Assembly: GCA_028345955.1 (NCBI GenBank)
Contig: JAOMEO010000012.1
Location: 1 to 35,429, forward strand
Direction: 5' to 3'
Length of the DNA: 35,429 nucleotides
From: Candidatus Thioglobus sp.
GTDB taxonomy: Bacteria > Pseudomonadota > Gammaproteobacteria > PS1 > Pseudothioglobaceae
Under the pieces are notes generated by a model that did not search any database, had not been told where the DNA came from, and saw only the letters and a list, made by a program, of their open reading frames with translations. Below are positions 16,630 to 26,461 of this stretch, one piece after another (within the stretch, counting starts at the first letter, position 1; every line of letters starts with the position of its first letter). A program made the translations under genes and the position numbers.

Positions 16630-18630
16630 ATGGTATTTGATGCAAATTTGATACCCCCCGCACTTGGAGTTATAGGGTTGTTAATAATAATGGTTATCTA
16701 TCAATGGATTAAAAAGCAACCCGGTGGTAGCGGAAAAGTGCAAAAAATCGGAGAACAAATTCATATTGGTTCTATTGTTTTTATGAAGCGTGAATACAAA
16801 ATGCTTGTCATGTTTGCCTCAGTTTTATTGATACTACTTTATTTTTTCCTTGGTTGGGAAAGTGCCGTAAGTTTTATTGTCGGTGCGACAGCCTCTGCAA
16901 CTGCTGGTTATATCGGCATGAATACGGCTACAATTGCCAATGTTAGAACAACTCAAGCTGCTCATGATAAAGGCAGTGCTGCGGCGCTTAAGGTTGCATT
17001 CTTTGGTGGTTCGGTAATGGGCTTATCAGTAGCTGCACTTGGCCTTTTTGGTTTGGGTATTCTATATTATTTTTTCGGTGAAACACATTCAGAGGCATTA
17101 CATGGCTTTGGCATGGGCGCTTCAGTTGTTGCTTTATTCTCTCGTGTCGGTGGTGGTATTTTTACTAAAAGTGCTGACGTTGGTGCTGACTTAGTTGGAA
17201 AACTGGAAGCTGGCATTCCTGAGGATGACCCTCGAAATCCTGGCGTCATTGCAGATAATGTGGGAGATAACGTTGGTGATATTGCTGGTATGGGCTCTGA
17301 TATTTTCGAATCCTACTGTGGATCTATGATTGCAACAATCGCTATCGCATCAACTCTTTCTGCGGTTGCACTTGACAAACTAGGAAATCAATCCGAACTC
17401 ATGTTTTTACCTTTGGCACTAGCTTCTCTTGGATTAATTTGCTCTATCATAGGTATTGTCGTTGTTAAGATGTCTTCTAATAAATCACCCGAATCAGCAC
17501 TTAGAACAGGAACAATTGGATCGGCTATCTTGTTTATCATTTCTTCATATTTTCTGATTGATAATCTTAACGTCAACAATGATGTATGGGCTGCTGTCCT
17601 AATGGGTAGTATAGGAGGCATAATCATTGGACTCGTCACAGAATACTACACAGCTGGAAAACCAATTAGAGATATTGCAGAAGCTGGTGAAACTGGCGCA
17701 GCAACGGTCATGATTAAAGGTTTAGCAATTGGTATGCAGTCAGTTGTTATTCCTATCTTAATGATTTGTCTGATTATTTACGTTGCAAACCTTTTTGTTG
17801 GTCTTTATGGGGTTGGTATTGCTGCTATTGGTATGCTTGCAACTGTTGGCATGACGATGGCAATTGATGCATACGGACCGATAGCAGACAACGCTGGAGG
17901 AATTGCTGAGATGGCAGGTTTGGGCGAAGATACTCGTAAAATTACAGACTCTTTGGATGAATTAGGCAACACAACTGCTGCGATTGGTAAAGGTTTTGCG
18001 ATTGGTGCTGCTGCATTAGCCGCCCTTGCCATTATTACAGCTTATGTTGAAACTGTGAGTGTTAATCTTGAAAGCTTTGTGCTCAACTTAAATAGCGCAG
18101 AAGTTTTGATTGGTCTCTTCATTGGTGGCACAATACCATTCCTAATCTCTGCTATTACAATGACTGCTGTTGGAGATGCAGCCTTTGAAATGATTAATGA
18201 GATTAGAAGACAGTTTCGTGAAATCGATGGCTTACTTGAAGGAAAAGCAGAGCCTGATACAGCAAAATGTGTCGACATCGCTACAACTGCTGCACTCAAA
18301 AAAATGATTCTCCCAGGTGTTATTGCGGTCTCTGCACCTGTTTTGGTAGGTTTTTTAATTAGTCCAGAGGCTCTAGGTGGTATGCTTGGTGGTGCACTTC
18401 TTGGATGTGTACTAATGGCACTTATGATGGCCAACGCTGGTGGTGCTTGGGATAATGCTAAAAAGCATGTAGAGAAAGGTAATTTTGGTGGTAAAGGCAC
18501 AGATACTCATGCTGCGACTGTTGTTGGCGATACTGTTGGCGACCCTTTTAAAGACACCTCTGGCCCATCAATGAACATTCTCATTAATGTTATGGCGATA
18601 GTTAGTTTGGTTATTGCGCCTTTATTGTAA
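16630..18630 (+). CDS. hppA: Membrane-bound ion-translocating pyrophosphatase HppA
   Basis: Polytopic membrane pyrophosphatase that couples hydrolysis of PPi to H+ (or Na+) pumping across the inner membrane. The 666 residues form about 16 helices. The substrate-binding motif [11 protein letters not shown] followed by EDDPRNP and [12 protein letters not shown] lies near residues 185-220, and the second conserved acidic region [15 protein letters not shown] is near the C-terminus. In [10 protein letters not shown] (446-455) Ala occupies the position held by Lys in K+-independent enzymes, so this is the K+-dependent type; H+ versus Na+ cannot be decided by eye. AGGAGA precedes the ATG. In autotrophic sulfur oxidisers such pumps can recover energy from biosynthetic PPi. 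Confidence 0.96.
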   Translation: MVFDANLIPPALGVIGLLIIMVIYQWIKKQPGGSGKVQKIGEQIHIGSIVFMKREYKMLVMFASVLLILLYFFLGWESAVSFIVGATASATAGYIGMNTATIANVRTTQAAHDKGSAAALKVAFFGGSVMGLSVAALGLFGLGILYYFFGETHSEALHGFGMGASVVALFSRVGGGIFTKSADVGADLVGKLEAGIPEDDPRNPGVIADNVGDNVGDIAGMGSDIFESYCGSMIATIAIASTLSAVALDKLGNQSELMFLPLALASLGLICSIIGIVVVKMSSNKSPESALRTGTIGSAILFIISSYFLIDNLNVNNDVWAAVLMGSIGGIIIGLVTEYYTAGKPIRDIAEAGETGAATVMIKGLAIGMQSVVIPILMICLIIYVANLFVGLYGVGIAAIGMLATVGMTMAIDAYGPIADNAGGIAEMAGLGEDTRKITDSLDELGNTTAAIGKGFAIGAAALAALAIITAYVETVSVNLESFVLNLNSAEVLIGLFIGGTIPFLISAITMTAVGDAAFEMINEIRRQFREIDGLLEGKAEPDTAKCVDIATTAALKKMILPGVIAVSAPVLVGFLISPEALGGMLGGALLGCVLMALMMANAGGAWDNAKKHVEKGNFGGKGTDTHAATVVGDTVGDPFKDTSGPSMNILINVMAIVSLVIAPLL

Positions 18631-18700
18631 AAAATACATTAAATTAGCCTTATCTCTTAGGCGGGGGATATGACTGATAATCTGAATTATCTTAAACTAA

Positions 18701-20152
18701 TCAATTTCGCCAAAATGCTTTGTGAAAAAGGGCAATAATTGTTAATACCTCTAATCTTCCAATCAGCATTGAAAAACTTAAAACCCATTTAGCAGAGTCA
18801 CTCAATGCACCATAGTTTTCAGCAACCTGACCTAAACCTGGGCCAAGATTATTCATCGTTGCTGCGGTGGCAGAATATGCACTTACTTGATCCAAGCCAA
18901 TAAACATTAGTAACATTAAAATAATTACAAAAGAAATTGCATAGAGTGAAAAGAATCCCAACACAGAGATTATTGTCTTATCAGTAAGGCTTGTTTGATT
19001 TAACTTAACACTGACCTGTGAACTAGGACGAATAAACTTTTTTATTTCCTTCATACCCAATCTAAACATTACCAATATCCTCACTACCTTAATACCACCA
19101 CCAGTTGAGCCTACGCAAGCACCAACAAAACTGACCATGATAAGAAATACAGGTATAGCAGCAGGCCAACCACTAAATTCTTGTGAAACAAATCCTGTCG
19201 TTGTGGCAATTGATATGGCTTGGAATAAGCTATGCCTAATGGTTTCATTAGCAGAGTCATACTCTGCATTAATACTGAGAAATATTAAAACAACTATCGC
19301 AGTAATCACCAAAATCAGTGCATAGGTTTTAAATTCAGAGTCTTTCAAATAGTTCATTAAAGAACGGTTATTCCAAGCAACAAAGTGAAGGGAAAAATTA
19401 ATACCTGCTAAAAACATAAAAAACATTGCAATTACTTCAATTGATAAAGAATTGAAATAGCCAATTGAACCATCATGTGTTGAAAATCCACCAATAGCAA
19501 CTGTTGAAAAGCTATGTCCTATTGCATCAAAAAGCGTCATTCCTGATAAAAAATAACCAATCGCGCAAAGAGCAGTAAGAGAAACATATATCTTCCAAAG
19601 TGCAATCGCAGTATGCCTTAACTTGGGTGTCAGCCTGTCCTTTGAGATACCACTCGATTCTGCATGATAAAGTTCCATACCTCCAACACCAAGAAGTGGA
19701 AGAACAGCGACTGCAAGAACAATAATTCCCATTCCGCCTAACCATTGAAGCTGTTGGCGATAAAAGAGAATACTTTTGGGTAATTCATCTAGCTGACTTA
19801 AAACCGAAGCACCTGTGGTAGTCAAGCCTGACATAGATTCAAAAAATGCACCTGAGAAAGTTAAGTCTTTGATTGATTCAGTAAGAAGAAAAGGAAGAGT
19901 CCCAAATAGTGACAAGACCAACCAAAAACAGACCACAATCAGTACGCCGTCTCTTAGATGAAAGTCTTTTTTAATATTTCGATAAGGCCACCATAAAGAA
20001 AAACCACCGATAAGCGTCAATATAAAAGAAATTACAAAAGAGAGATACTCACCTTCAGCATATATGAAGTCAATCAGTATCGGTGGAATTTGAGTTAGGC
20101 TGAAAACCATAAGCAACAAACCAATGGTTTTAAAAACAACACTTAATTGCAT
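18701..20152 (-). CDS. trkH: Trk-type potassium uptake channel subunit TrkH
   Basis: K+-translocating membrane subunit of the Trk system. The 483-residue protein has the four-fold membrane-pore-membrane layout, with selectivity-loop segments visible as GLTTTGASVL, TVAIGGFSTH, ATTTGFVSQ and ATMNNLGPGLG, each with the conserved Gly. Length equals E. coli TrkH. It follows trkA by 39 bp and is the last gene of the ntrY-ntrX-trkA-trkH string, converging with hppA 70 bp away. K+ uptake next to a K+-dependent-type pyrophosphatase is notable but may be coincidence. Confidence 0.95.
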   Translation of the reverse strand: MQLSVVFKTIGLLLMVFSLTQIPPILIDFIYAEGEYLSFVISFILTLIGGFSLWWPYRNIKKDFHLRDGVLIVVCFWLVLSLFGTLPFLLTESIKDLTFSGAFFESMSGLTTTGASVLSQLDELPKSILFYRQQLQWLGGMGIIVLAVAVLPLLGVGGMELYHAESSGISKDRLTPKLRHTAIALWKIYVSLTALCAIGYFLSGMTLFDAIGHSFSTVAIGGFSTHDGSIGYFNSLSIEVIAMFFMFLAGINFSLHFVAWNNRSLMNYLKDSEFKTYALILVITAIVVLIFLSINAEYDSANETIRHSLFQAISIATTTGFVSQEFSGWPAAIPVFLIMVSFVGACVGSTGGGIKVVRILVMFRLGMKEIKKFIRPSSQVSVKLNQTSLTDKTIISVLGFFSLYAISFVIILMLLMFIGLDQVSAYSATAATMNNLGPGLGQVAENYGALSDSAKWVLSFSMLIGRLEVLTIIALFHKAFWRN

Positions 20153-20191
20153 TTTAGGGTTGCCTTTTTGGTTATGGATTTTGGTTTTCGG

Positions 20192-21562
20192 TTATTCATT
20201 CTCTGAGAATAGGGCTTCAACTTGGTGAATCTTTCCAACATCCGTCAACATCATAAGAACGTGATCTCCTTGCTCAATGACCAACTTTTTAGAGCCCATC
20301 AAAAGTTCACTATCTCTAACAATAGCTCCTACTACTACTCCTTCTGGTAAAGGTAAATCTTTAATCATTGATCCAACTACTTTTGAGGTATTTTTATCTC
20401 CATGAACAACAACTTCTATGGCTTCAGCTTCACCATGTTGAAGTGAGTGCACCTTCATAGTGTCACCCTTCCTAATATGTGACAAAATACTGCCTACTGT
20501 TATTTGGTCAGGAGATACAATAATATCTACATCATCACTTTGTTCTGCCAATGAGGCATAAACATCACGTTTCACTAGAGCAATTGTTTTATGTGCTCCT
20601 AGGCGTTTAGCTAAAATTGAGACTATGACATTTACTTCATCAGAATCGGTCAACGCTAAAAACAAATCAGTATTCTCAATTCCTTCCTCTAGAAGCAGAT
20701 CCTCATCAGAAGCATTGCCTTGCAACACCAAAGTATGATTTAGTTCCTCAGCCAATCCCATAGCCCTATCTTCATCCAACTCAATAATACGAATATTATG
20801 AGTGTCTTCAAGTAGCTTTGCGACTCTGAGTCCAATGTTTCCGCCACCTGCAATGAAGATTTTTTGATATGTATTTTCGACACGCCTAAACTCTTTTAGA
20901 ACTCTTGATATGTGATCCTTCTTAGCAAGAAAGTAGACATGGTCGCCTTCTCGAACCACAGTTTCACTGTTAGCAAGTATTGCTCTATCGTTTCGGTAAA
21001 GACTGACTATTCGCATTTTCACATCCGGAATATGCTCATGCAGCTCCTTAACAGGCCGGTTCACAATTGGGGTTCCAATATAAGCTTTCGTCTCAACTAA
21101 TTGAACCAAACCATTCTCAAAATCAAAGACTTGAGAGGCGCCAGGTTCTTCTATGATTCCTTTAATATAGTCGGTAATTAAAATTTCAGGGGTAATTAGA
21201 AAATCAATAGGTAAAGCTTCATTAGTAAATATCTCAGGCCTAAGTAAATATTCTGTAGTTCTTATTCGAGCAATTTTTGTATCTACATGATATAAAGTGT
21301 GGGCCATTCTGCAAGCAACCATATTTCGCTCATCAGAGCCCATCACAGCAATAACCATATCCATGGTTTTGATACCTGCTTTTTCTAAAACACTTGGATA
21401 AGCTCCATAACCAACAACTGTCTTAATGTCTAAATGTCTTTGCAGGGGGGTAAGTTTGTCTGCTACTTGATCAACTATGGTAATATCATTGTCATCATCT
21501 AAACAAAGATACTTTGCAAGTGTTGAGCCAACCTGGCCAGCACCTAAAATTAAAATCTTCAT
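20192..21562 (-). CDS. trkA: Trk system NAD-binding regulatory protein TrkA
   Basis: Cytoplasmic gating subunit of Trk K+ uptake, made of two RCK units. The first Rossmann motif GAGQVG is at residues 7-12 and the second, GGGNIG, follows KIFIA in the middle of the protein; each is followed by a TrkA_C domain. At 456 residues it matches E. coli TrkA (458). The ATG overlaps the response regulator stop by four bases, so Trk expression is translationally coupled to the two-component system upstream. Assignment is secure. Confidence 0.96.
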   Translation of the reverse strand: MKILILGAGQVGSTLAKYLCLDDDNDITIVDQVADKLTPLQRHLDIKTVVGYGAYPSVLEKAGIKTMDMVIAVMGSDERNMVACRMAHTLYHVDTKIARIRTTEYLLRPEIFTNEALPIDFLITPEILITDYIKGIIEEPGASQVFDFENGLVQLVETKAYIGTPIVNRPVKELHEHIPDVKMRIVSLYRNDRAILANSETVVREGDHVYFLAKKDHISRVLKEFRRVENTYQKIFIAGGGNIGLRVAKLLEDTHNIRIIELDEDRAMGLAEELNHTLVLQGNASDEDLLLEEGIENTDLFLALTDSDEVNVIVSILAKRLGAHKTIALVKRDVYASLAEQSDDVDIIVSPDQITVGSILSHIRKGDTMKVHSLQHGEAEAIEVVVHGDKNTSKVVGSMIKDLPLPEGVVVGAIVRDSELLMGSKKLVIEQGDHVLMMLTDVGKIHQVEALFSENE

Positions 21563-22134
21563 TTCTTGTCAATCCCTAAATCTTTAAGTTTTCGATACAA
21601 AGTTGTTCTCTCTAATCCTGCTTTTTCAGCAACAACAGCAATATTATTATCGTTTAATGCAAGGTGATGAAGTAAATATTGACACTCGAAAATATTTCGA
21701 GCCTCTTTGAGTTTAAGTGAAAAATCAATACCACTCACCTCTTGACTTGATTTTTCAGAATCAGGAAGAGTCATTATATTTCGTAAAATTGGCAGAAAGT
21801 CATGTAAAGGTTTCTTTAAAAAATCTATCGCTCCAAGTTTCATTGCTTTAACAATGTCACTGGGTTCAGCATGCCCTGACATCATTACTATCGGTGTGTC
21901 AAATCCCTCAGAAGTCCATTCAGCTAGAAGTGAAATTCCATCCTGACCAGGCATCCAAACATCCATTAAAACCAAATCAAAAGTATTGGCAGAAACAATA
22001 GCTTTTGCTTCAGTCGCACTTCGAGCTAGGACGGTTTCATAGTTAACATCCTCTAAAACATCTTTGATGATTTCAGTGTTATCTTTCTCATCATCAATAA
22101 TTAATATTTTTCCGAAGGTAGTTTGTTCTGCCAT
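21559..22134 (-). CDS. NtrX-like response regulator lacking the AAA+ domain
   Basis: The 191-residue protein has a receiver domain (about 9-125) with acidic pair D14/D15, phosphoacceptor D58 in LVLMDVWMPG, S86 and K108, then a Fis-type helix-turn-helix (about 150-191: NNIAVVAEKAGLERTTLYRKLKDLG). Both ends resemble NtrX, but the sigma-54-interacting AAA+ domain of about 230 residues is absent, so it cannot activate sigma-54 promoters in the usual way. I use the ATG at 22134 (AAAGGAG six nt upstream) rather than the in-frame start at 22155. The gene follows the kinase with one base between and overlaps trkA. Confidence 0.9.
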   Translation of the reverse strand: MAEQTTFGKILIIDDEKDNTEIIKDVLEDVNYETVLARSATEAKAIVSANTFDLVLMDVWMPGQDGISLLAEWTSEGFDTPIVMMSGHAEPSDIVKAMKLGAIDFLKKPLHDFLPILRNIMTLPDSEKSSQEVSGIDFSLKLKEARNIFECQYLLHHLALNDNNIAVVAEKAGLERTTLYRKLKDLGIDKK

Positions 22135-22135
22135 T

Positions 22136-24205
22136 TCAACTCCTTTGACTTGCAATTATACTGAATTCAATTATCACTCTTGCGCCATGAGGTTTAACAT
22201 TGCTAGCATAAATCTGCCCATCGTGCTGTTCAACAATATTTTGTACAATGGCTAGTCCTAGCCCACTTCCCTTTGATTTAGTAGTGATATAAGGTTCGAA
22301 AACCTGATCAAGAATATTCACAGGAAAACCAATGCCATTATCAATAATTGTCAAACGTACGATATTTTCATTCTTCACAAGTCGTGATTTAATCACAATA
22401 TTAAGTTTGGTTTTCTTTTTCTTAGATTCAATGGAATTTTTCATTAAATTTATCAATGCACGGGAAACGGCATCTTTATCCAGTTGTAATTTTGGTAAAT
22501 TGCCACTCAAGTCAAGATCAATTCGTATTCCAGTTTGATTATCATATAAAGAGACTGCCTTGTTAACCAAAGCGTTAAGTGAGGTAGAGACTTTTTTAAT
22601 TTCTGGTGTATTGGCATAGTTAGCGAAGGCACTTACCATAGAATCCATTGATGCCACTTGATCAATAATGGTCTTAGTAGTTTTATCAATGATTGCTGAA
22701 TCTTTAGAATCTAACTTATTTAAAAATAGATTTCGAAGTCTCTGTGCAGAAAGTAAGACAGGAGTTAAAGGATTCTTAATTTCATGTGCCATTCTAACTG
22801 CCACCTCTCCCCAGGCAGCCTTTTTCTGTGCACGATTTAGCTTTGATATGTCATTAATAATAATAACGTAACCTAGACTTTTGTTCTCAACATCAAGAGT
22901 TGCACCTTGGCAATAAATTAGACGGTACCTATCTTTTAACATTAATTCAATTTCACCGCCCCACTCGTCCACCTCTTTTTCAATTTTTTCTTCAATAAAT
23001 GAAAAAAGAGGCTTTAGATTTTCAAAACTTTTGATAATACTGTCGTACGAATTCCCCAAAAAAACAGTTTCGTCACCAATTTGTAAAATCTTACCAATTA
23101 CTGGATTTATCAGCTGTATTATCTTATCCTGATTGAGGGCAATAACACCATAGGTGTACTTCAAAATAGTCTCTAGATATAAGTTATGCGTATCCAAACC
23201 TTCTCTAGATAACTTTATTCGCTTACTCATCTCGTTAAAATGTCCAACTAAGTCATGCATATCTTTGCTCTTTGGATCTTGCTGAATCTGGACATCATAG
23301 TTACCTGAAGAGATTTCTCGCGTTGCTACTGATAAATTGTGCATTGGGCGCATTAAATGATCAATCATTCTTAGGACAACCAATAATGCGCTCAAAACTG
23401 CTAATAAGATTGTTGAAGAAAAATCAATCATAAAGCGGGTTTGAATGATAGATGAGTTAAGCTCTAATTCTGCTTCCTTGGCTGCATCTCTAAAACGCGT
23501 CATTCTTGAAGTTAAGCTATCAATGCTAATATCTGAACTAAAGTGAGCAACTAGGGTAAATTCATCCGTTGACGCGGTATAGCCATCAGCTTTACACACT
23601 AATTCACTCTTACTTTGTGCAACTAAATTCATTAAGGCGTCGTAGAGTTTTAACTCACATGCCCAAGAATCTTGAACTAGAAGGTTTAGTACTATCTGCA
23701 TTTTTTCAGTGGAGGCACGTGGAGCATCAAAATAGTTCACCAATTTGCCTATATTTCGAGTGCGATCTTCATAATACTTAATGGCAATGTTATTTGTATT
23801 GTAGTAGAGCTCATCCACTTCGCCACCCACCTTGAGATTAAATTCTTCAAACTGGCCCTCAGCTTTTTTTAGGTTGTCTCTGATTGATTCAAATGAAAAA
23901 AGATAGAATGAAAGCACTGGAACTAAAACCAGTATAGGAACAATTTTTATAAAAGACCACGTAAAATTTGAACCTATAACACCTTCATCAGTATTTTGTT
24001 TTAATTGTTTCATTGAAAGAATGATGTAGTAAATTGCAATCAAACTCATAACGACGTTAAAACCAATCAATACTAAATACCACTCATCGATCAAACTTGG
24101 ATTGAGACCAAGATAAAACATTCCAAAAAAAGAGATTAAAAAAATCACAATCCAAAACAAAGCGCGTGGTGATTCTTTCAACGAAAAAGCTTGATCTAAC
24201 AACAT
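22136..24205 (-). CDS. NtrY-like membrane sensor histidine kinase
   Basis: Sensor kinase of 689 residues. N-terminal membrane segments (three in the first ~110 residues) and another near residue 265-285 enclose an extracytoplasmic region; a HAMP domain, a PAS-like segment (about 345-450), a HisKA domain with H474 in RMAHEIKNPLTP, and a HATPase domain with N590 (LMKNSIES), DNGIGFP near 622 and GSGLGLAI near 647 follow. The layout and the H-box sequence are those of NtrY. It begins the ntrY-ntrX-trkA-trkH string. NtrY/NtrX are linked to nitrogen, redox or envelope control in other bacteria; the signal here is unknown. Confidence 0.9.
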   Translation of the reverse strand: MLLDQAFSLKESPRALFWIVIFLISFFGMFYLGLNPSLIDEWYLVLIGFNVVMSLIAIYYIILSMKQLKQNTDEGVIGSNFTWSFIKIVPILVLVPVLSFYLFSFESIRDNLKKAEGQFEEFNLKVGGEVDELYYNTNNIAIKYYEDRTRNIGKLVNYFDAPRASTEKMQIVLNLLVQDSWACELKLYDALMNLVAQSKSELVCKADGYTASTDEFTLVAHFSSDISIDSLTSRMTRFRDAAKEAELELNSSIIQTRFMIDFSSTILLAVLSALLVVLRMIDHLMRPMHNLSVATREISSGNYDVQIQQDPKSKDMHDLVGHFNEMSKRIKLSREGLDTHNLYLETILKYTYGVIALNQDKIIQLINPVIGKILQIGDETVFLGNSYDSIIKSFENLKPLFSFIEEKIEKEVDEWGGEIELMLKDRYRLIYCQGATLDVENKSLGYVIIINDISKLNRAQKKAAWGEVAVRMAHEIKNPLTPVLLSAQRLRNLFLNKLDSKDSAIIDKTTKTIIDQVASMDSMVSAFANYANTPEIKKVSTSLNALVNKAVSLYDNQTGIRIDLDLSGNLPKLQLDKDAVSRALINLMKNSIESKKKKTKLNIVIKSRLVKNENIVRLTIIDNGIGFPVNILDQVFEPYITTKSKGSGLGLAIVQNIVEQHDGQIYASNVKPHGARVIIEFSIIASQRS

Positions 24206-24270
24206 AAATTACACTTATACAAATTTAAATAGGCTTGATTATCTCATAAATGAATTATTGCTAGCGCGAG

Positions 24271-25347
24271 TTGTTGATAAAATACAACAATTTACCATAT
24301 TTGCAGACTTTGATACAAACAAAACCACAATTAGAGCGACATCTTAAAAAAATTAATAGTGAATCTCGTCTTGCTATTGATACAGAGTTTAAACGTATTA
24401 ATACTTATTATCCACAGCTATGTCTTGTCCAAATTGCAACCACCCACTCCGTAGAATGTATTGACGTTCTATCAATTAACGATTTAGATCCATTATTTGA
24501 AAAACTCTATCATAATAAAACCGAGTGGATTGTTCACTCAGCTAGACAAGACATTGAAACTCTCTACCATTTATCAAAACAAATACCAGTTAAATTATTT
24601 GATACTCAGATTGCTGCCTCATTATTGAACTATCCACTGCAGATTTCCTACCAAGCATTAACAAAAATTTTGCAATACGTTCAGATAGATAAAAGTTTTA
24701 CTCGATTTGACTGGACAACAAGACCCCTGCCATTAAATGTTATAGAATACGCCTTGAATGATGTCAGATATTTGTTGCCTAATTTCGAAAAACTGAAACA
24801 TGAACTAACCATTAGTAAAAAAATACAATGGCTAGATGAAGAGACAAAATTTCTTCTTGATCAAGAGCTATATGAACCTAGTATTGAACAGATTTGTTAT
24901 AAAACTAAAGGACTCTCACAACTTGGAAAAAAATTTCAAGACAAAGCAATTAAACTTATAGCTTGGCGAGAAAACAATGCCCAACAAAAAAACAAGCCTC
25001 GAAAATGGATAATGTCTGATCAAAAATTGCTAGATTATGCTTGTGGAAAAACTAAGCTCTCAACACGTTCACAAAAACTTTTTGATGATTTTGTCAAGGG
25101 GTCATCTGAGGCTCTCACTCTATCTGAATTGTTAGTACCTCAAAAACCATTAACTAGTTTAGAAAAAAACAAAAAAAATGAACTTAAAAAAATTATAAAT
25201 AGCATAGCAGAAAACTATAACCTCCCACCTGAAGTTATAAGCACTAGCAAGTCATTAATAAGATTCATAAGAGGAGATTTAAGTGCACCTTTATGTAGTG
25301 GCTGGAGAGCAAAGCTATTTCACAAGGAAAAATTAAATGCAAAATAG
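24271..25347 (+). CDS. rnd: Ribonuclease D
   Basis: 3'-5' exoribonuclease that trims tRNA precursors. The DEDDy catalytic residues are visible: Asp and Glu in AIDTEFKR, Asp in HSARQDIETL, and Tyr/Asp in YALNDVRYLLP. An HRDC domain follows (about 205-290), and the 358-residue length is family-like. The only plausible start is a TTG (24271, or 24274); no in-frame ATG exists upstream, and the E. coli rnd gene is also known for a UUG start. The stop overlaps the rsmD frame by 11 bp. It diverges from the ntrY-like gene with a 65-bp spacer. Confidence 0.93.
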   Translation: MLIKYNNLPYLQTLIQTKPQLERHLKKINSESRLAIDTEFKRINTYYPQLCLVQIATTHSVECIDVLSINDLDPLFEKLYHNKTEWIVHSARQDIETLYHLSKQIPVKLFDTQIAASLLNYPLQISYQALTKILQYVQIDKSFTRFDWTTRPLPLNVIEYALNDVRYLLPNFEKLKHELTISKKIQWLDEETKFLLDQELYEPSIEQICYKTKGLSQLGKKFQDKAIKLIAWRENNAQQKNKPRKWIMSDQKLLDYACGKTKLSTRSQKLFDDFVKGSSEALTLSELLVPQKPLTSLEKNKKNELKKIINSIAENYNLPPEVISTSKSLIRFIRGDLSAPLCSGWRAKLFHKEKLNAK

Positions 25348-25909
25348 TTTTAAAATTATTTCAGGAGATTTCCGAGGTAGAAAGTTTAGTTTTCCTGTAG
25401 TAGAAGGCTTGCGCCCAACCCCCGGAAAAATTCGTGAAACACTTTTTAATTGGCTACAATTCGATATTCTCAACAAAACTGTCCTTGATCCATATGCAGG
25501 AAGTGGTGCACTGAGTCTTGAAGCAATATCGAGAGGTGCTAAAGAAGTTTATGTAATTGAAAAGGATAGAGAGGTTTATGAGAAACTCAAATCCAACTTC
25601 AAGTTTTTAGATAGTGGTCAATACACAATAATTAATGAAGATGCTATAACTCATCTTACTAAACCAAGCAAGCAGTCTTTTGACTTAGTGTTTTTAGATC
25701 CTCCATTTACAAAAAATCTGTTACTACAATCCATAAAAAAGCTTTCAAGTAATAATTACATCAATAGTCAAAGTCAAATTTATATAGAATCCGAATACAA
25801 GATAACCGAAGAAAATTTAAGTTTACTCATTAATTATCACTTTAAAATTAATAAACAGAAAAAATCGGGCAATGTCCACTATTGTCTGATAAGCTTAGGA
25901 GCACTATGA
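25337..25909 (+). CDS. rsmD: 16S rRNA (guanine966-N2)-methyltransferase RsmD
   Basis: SAM-dependent methyltransferase that modifies G966 in the small-subunit rRNA. The 190-residue protein starts with SGDFRGRKFSFP and RPTPGKIRETLFNWL, both typical for RsmD, carries the SAM-binding motif VLDPYAGSGALSLEAISRGA, and the catalytic motif LDPPF. It overlaps rnd by 11 bp at the start and coaD by 4 bp at the end, the common rsmD-coaD pairing. Confidence 0.95.
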   Translation: MQNSFKIISGDFRGRKFSFPVVEGLRPTPGKIRETLFNWLQFDILNKTVLDPYAGSGALSLEAISRGAKEVYVIEKDREVYEKLKSNFKFLDSGQYTIINEDAITHLTKPSKQSFDLVFLDPPFTKNLLLQSIKKLSSNNYINSQSQIYIESEYKITEENLSLLINYHFKINKQKKSGNVHYCLISLGAL

Positions 25910-26388
25910 AAACAATTGCCATTTATCCAGGTTCTTTCGATCCAATAACTAATGGTCATATAGATTTGATTCATCGAGCTTGTAAACTATTTGACGAGGT
26001 TATAATTGCAATCACTCAAAATGCTAACAAGACAAGTTTGTTATCTATCGATCAAAGAATTGAATCAGTCGAGACCTCTATAAAGTCAATAAATAATACC
26101 CGAGTGTTGGGTTTCAATTCGTTGCTGGTTGACTTTGCAAGGGACCACAATGCACAAATAATTATAAGAGGATTAAGGGCTGTTTCTGACTTTGAATATG
26201 AGTTTCAACTCAGCGGAATGAACAAACGACTCAATCCTAGAATTGAAACACTTTTTATGACACCCTCTGAAGAATTTGCTAACATTTCTTCATCTTTAGT
26301 GCGAGAAATATTTTCACTGGGTGGTGATATAAGCGCCTTTGTACCAACACCTGTGGAAAAAATACTCCATAATTCAATTCCAAAATAA
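25906..26388 (+). CDS. coaD: Phosphopantetheine adenylyltransferase CoaD
   Basis: Transfers AMP to 4'-phosphopantetheine in coenzyme A synthesis. With the ATG at 25906, which overlaps the rsmD stop and is preceded by AGGAGC, the protein has 160 residues, the normal size. The nucleotidyltransferase motif YPGSFDPITNGHIDLI is at the N-terminus and the ISSSLVREI motif near residue 128. RGLRAVSDFEYEFQL is also characteristic. An in-frame start at 25882 lies inside rsmD and is not needed. Confidence 0.97.
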   Translation: MKTIAIYPGSFDPITNGHIDLIHRACKLFDEVIIAITQNANKTSLLSIDQRIESVETSIKSINNTRVLGFNSLLVDFARDHNAQIIIRGLRAVSDFEYEFQLSGMNKRLNPRIETLFMTPSEEFANISSSLVREIFSLGGDISAFVPTPVEKILHNSIPK

Positions 26389-26400
26389 TTTCATTTAAAC

Positions 26401-26428
26401 CTTGAAATAAGATTTTATACCCCTACAT
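26401..26428 (+). promoter_or_regulatory. Heat-shock (sigma-32) promoter of dnaK
   Basis: CTTGAAA (26401-26407), a 12-bp spacer and CCCCTACAT (26420-26428) match the sigma-32 consensus (CTTGAAA, 11-16 bp, CCCCATNT) almost perfectly. It ends about 33 bp before the dnaK start, so the chaperone operon should respond to RpoH. No CIRCE inverted repeat is present, which argues against HrcA control here. Confidence 0.85.
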
Positions 26429-26461
26429 AAGGGTTATATCAAATACAAGGAGTATATGAAA

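Noticed and set aside
18631-18700. GCCT/AGGC stem as a bidirectional terminator between hppA and trkH
   Set aside because: Only four base pairs and no T-tract; too weak to call.
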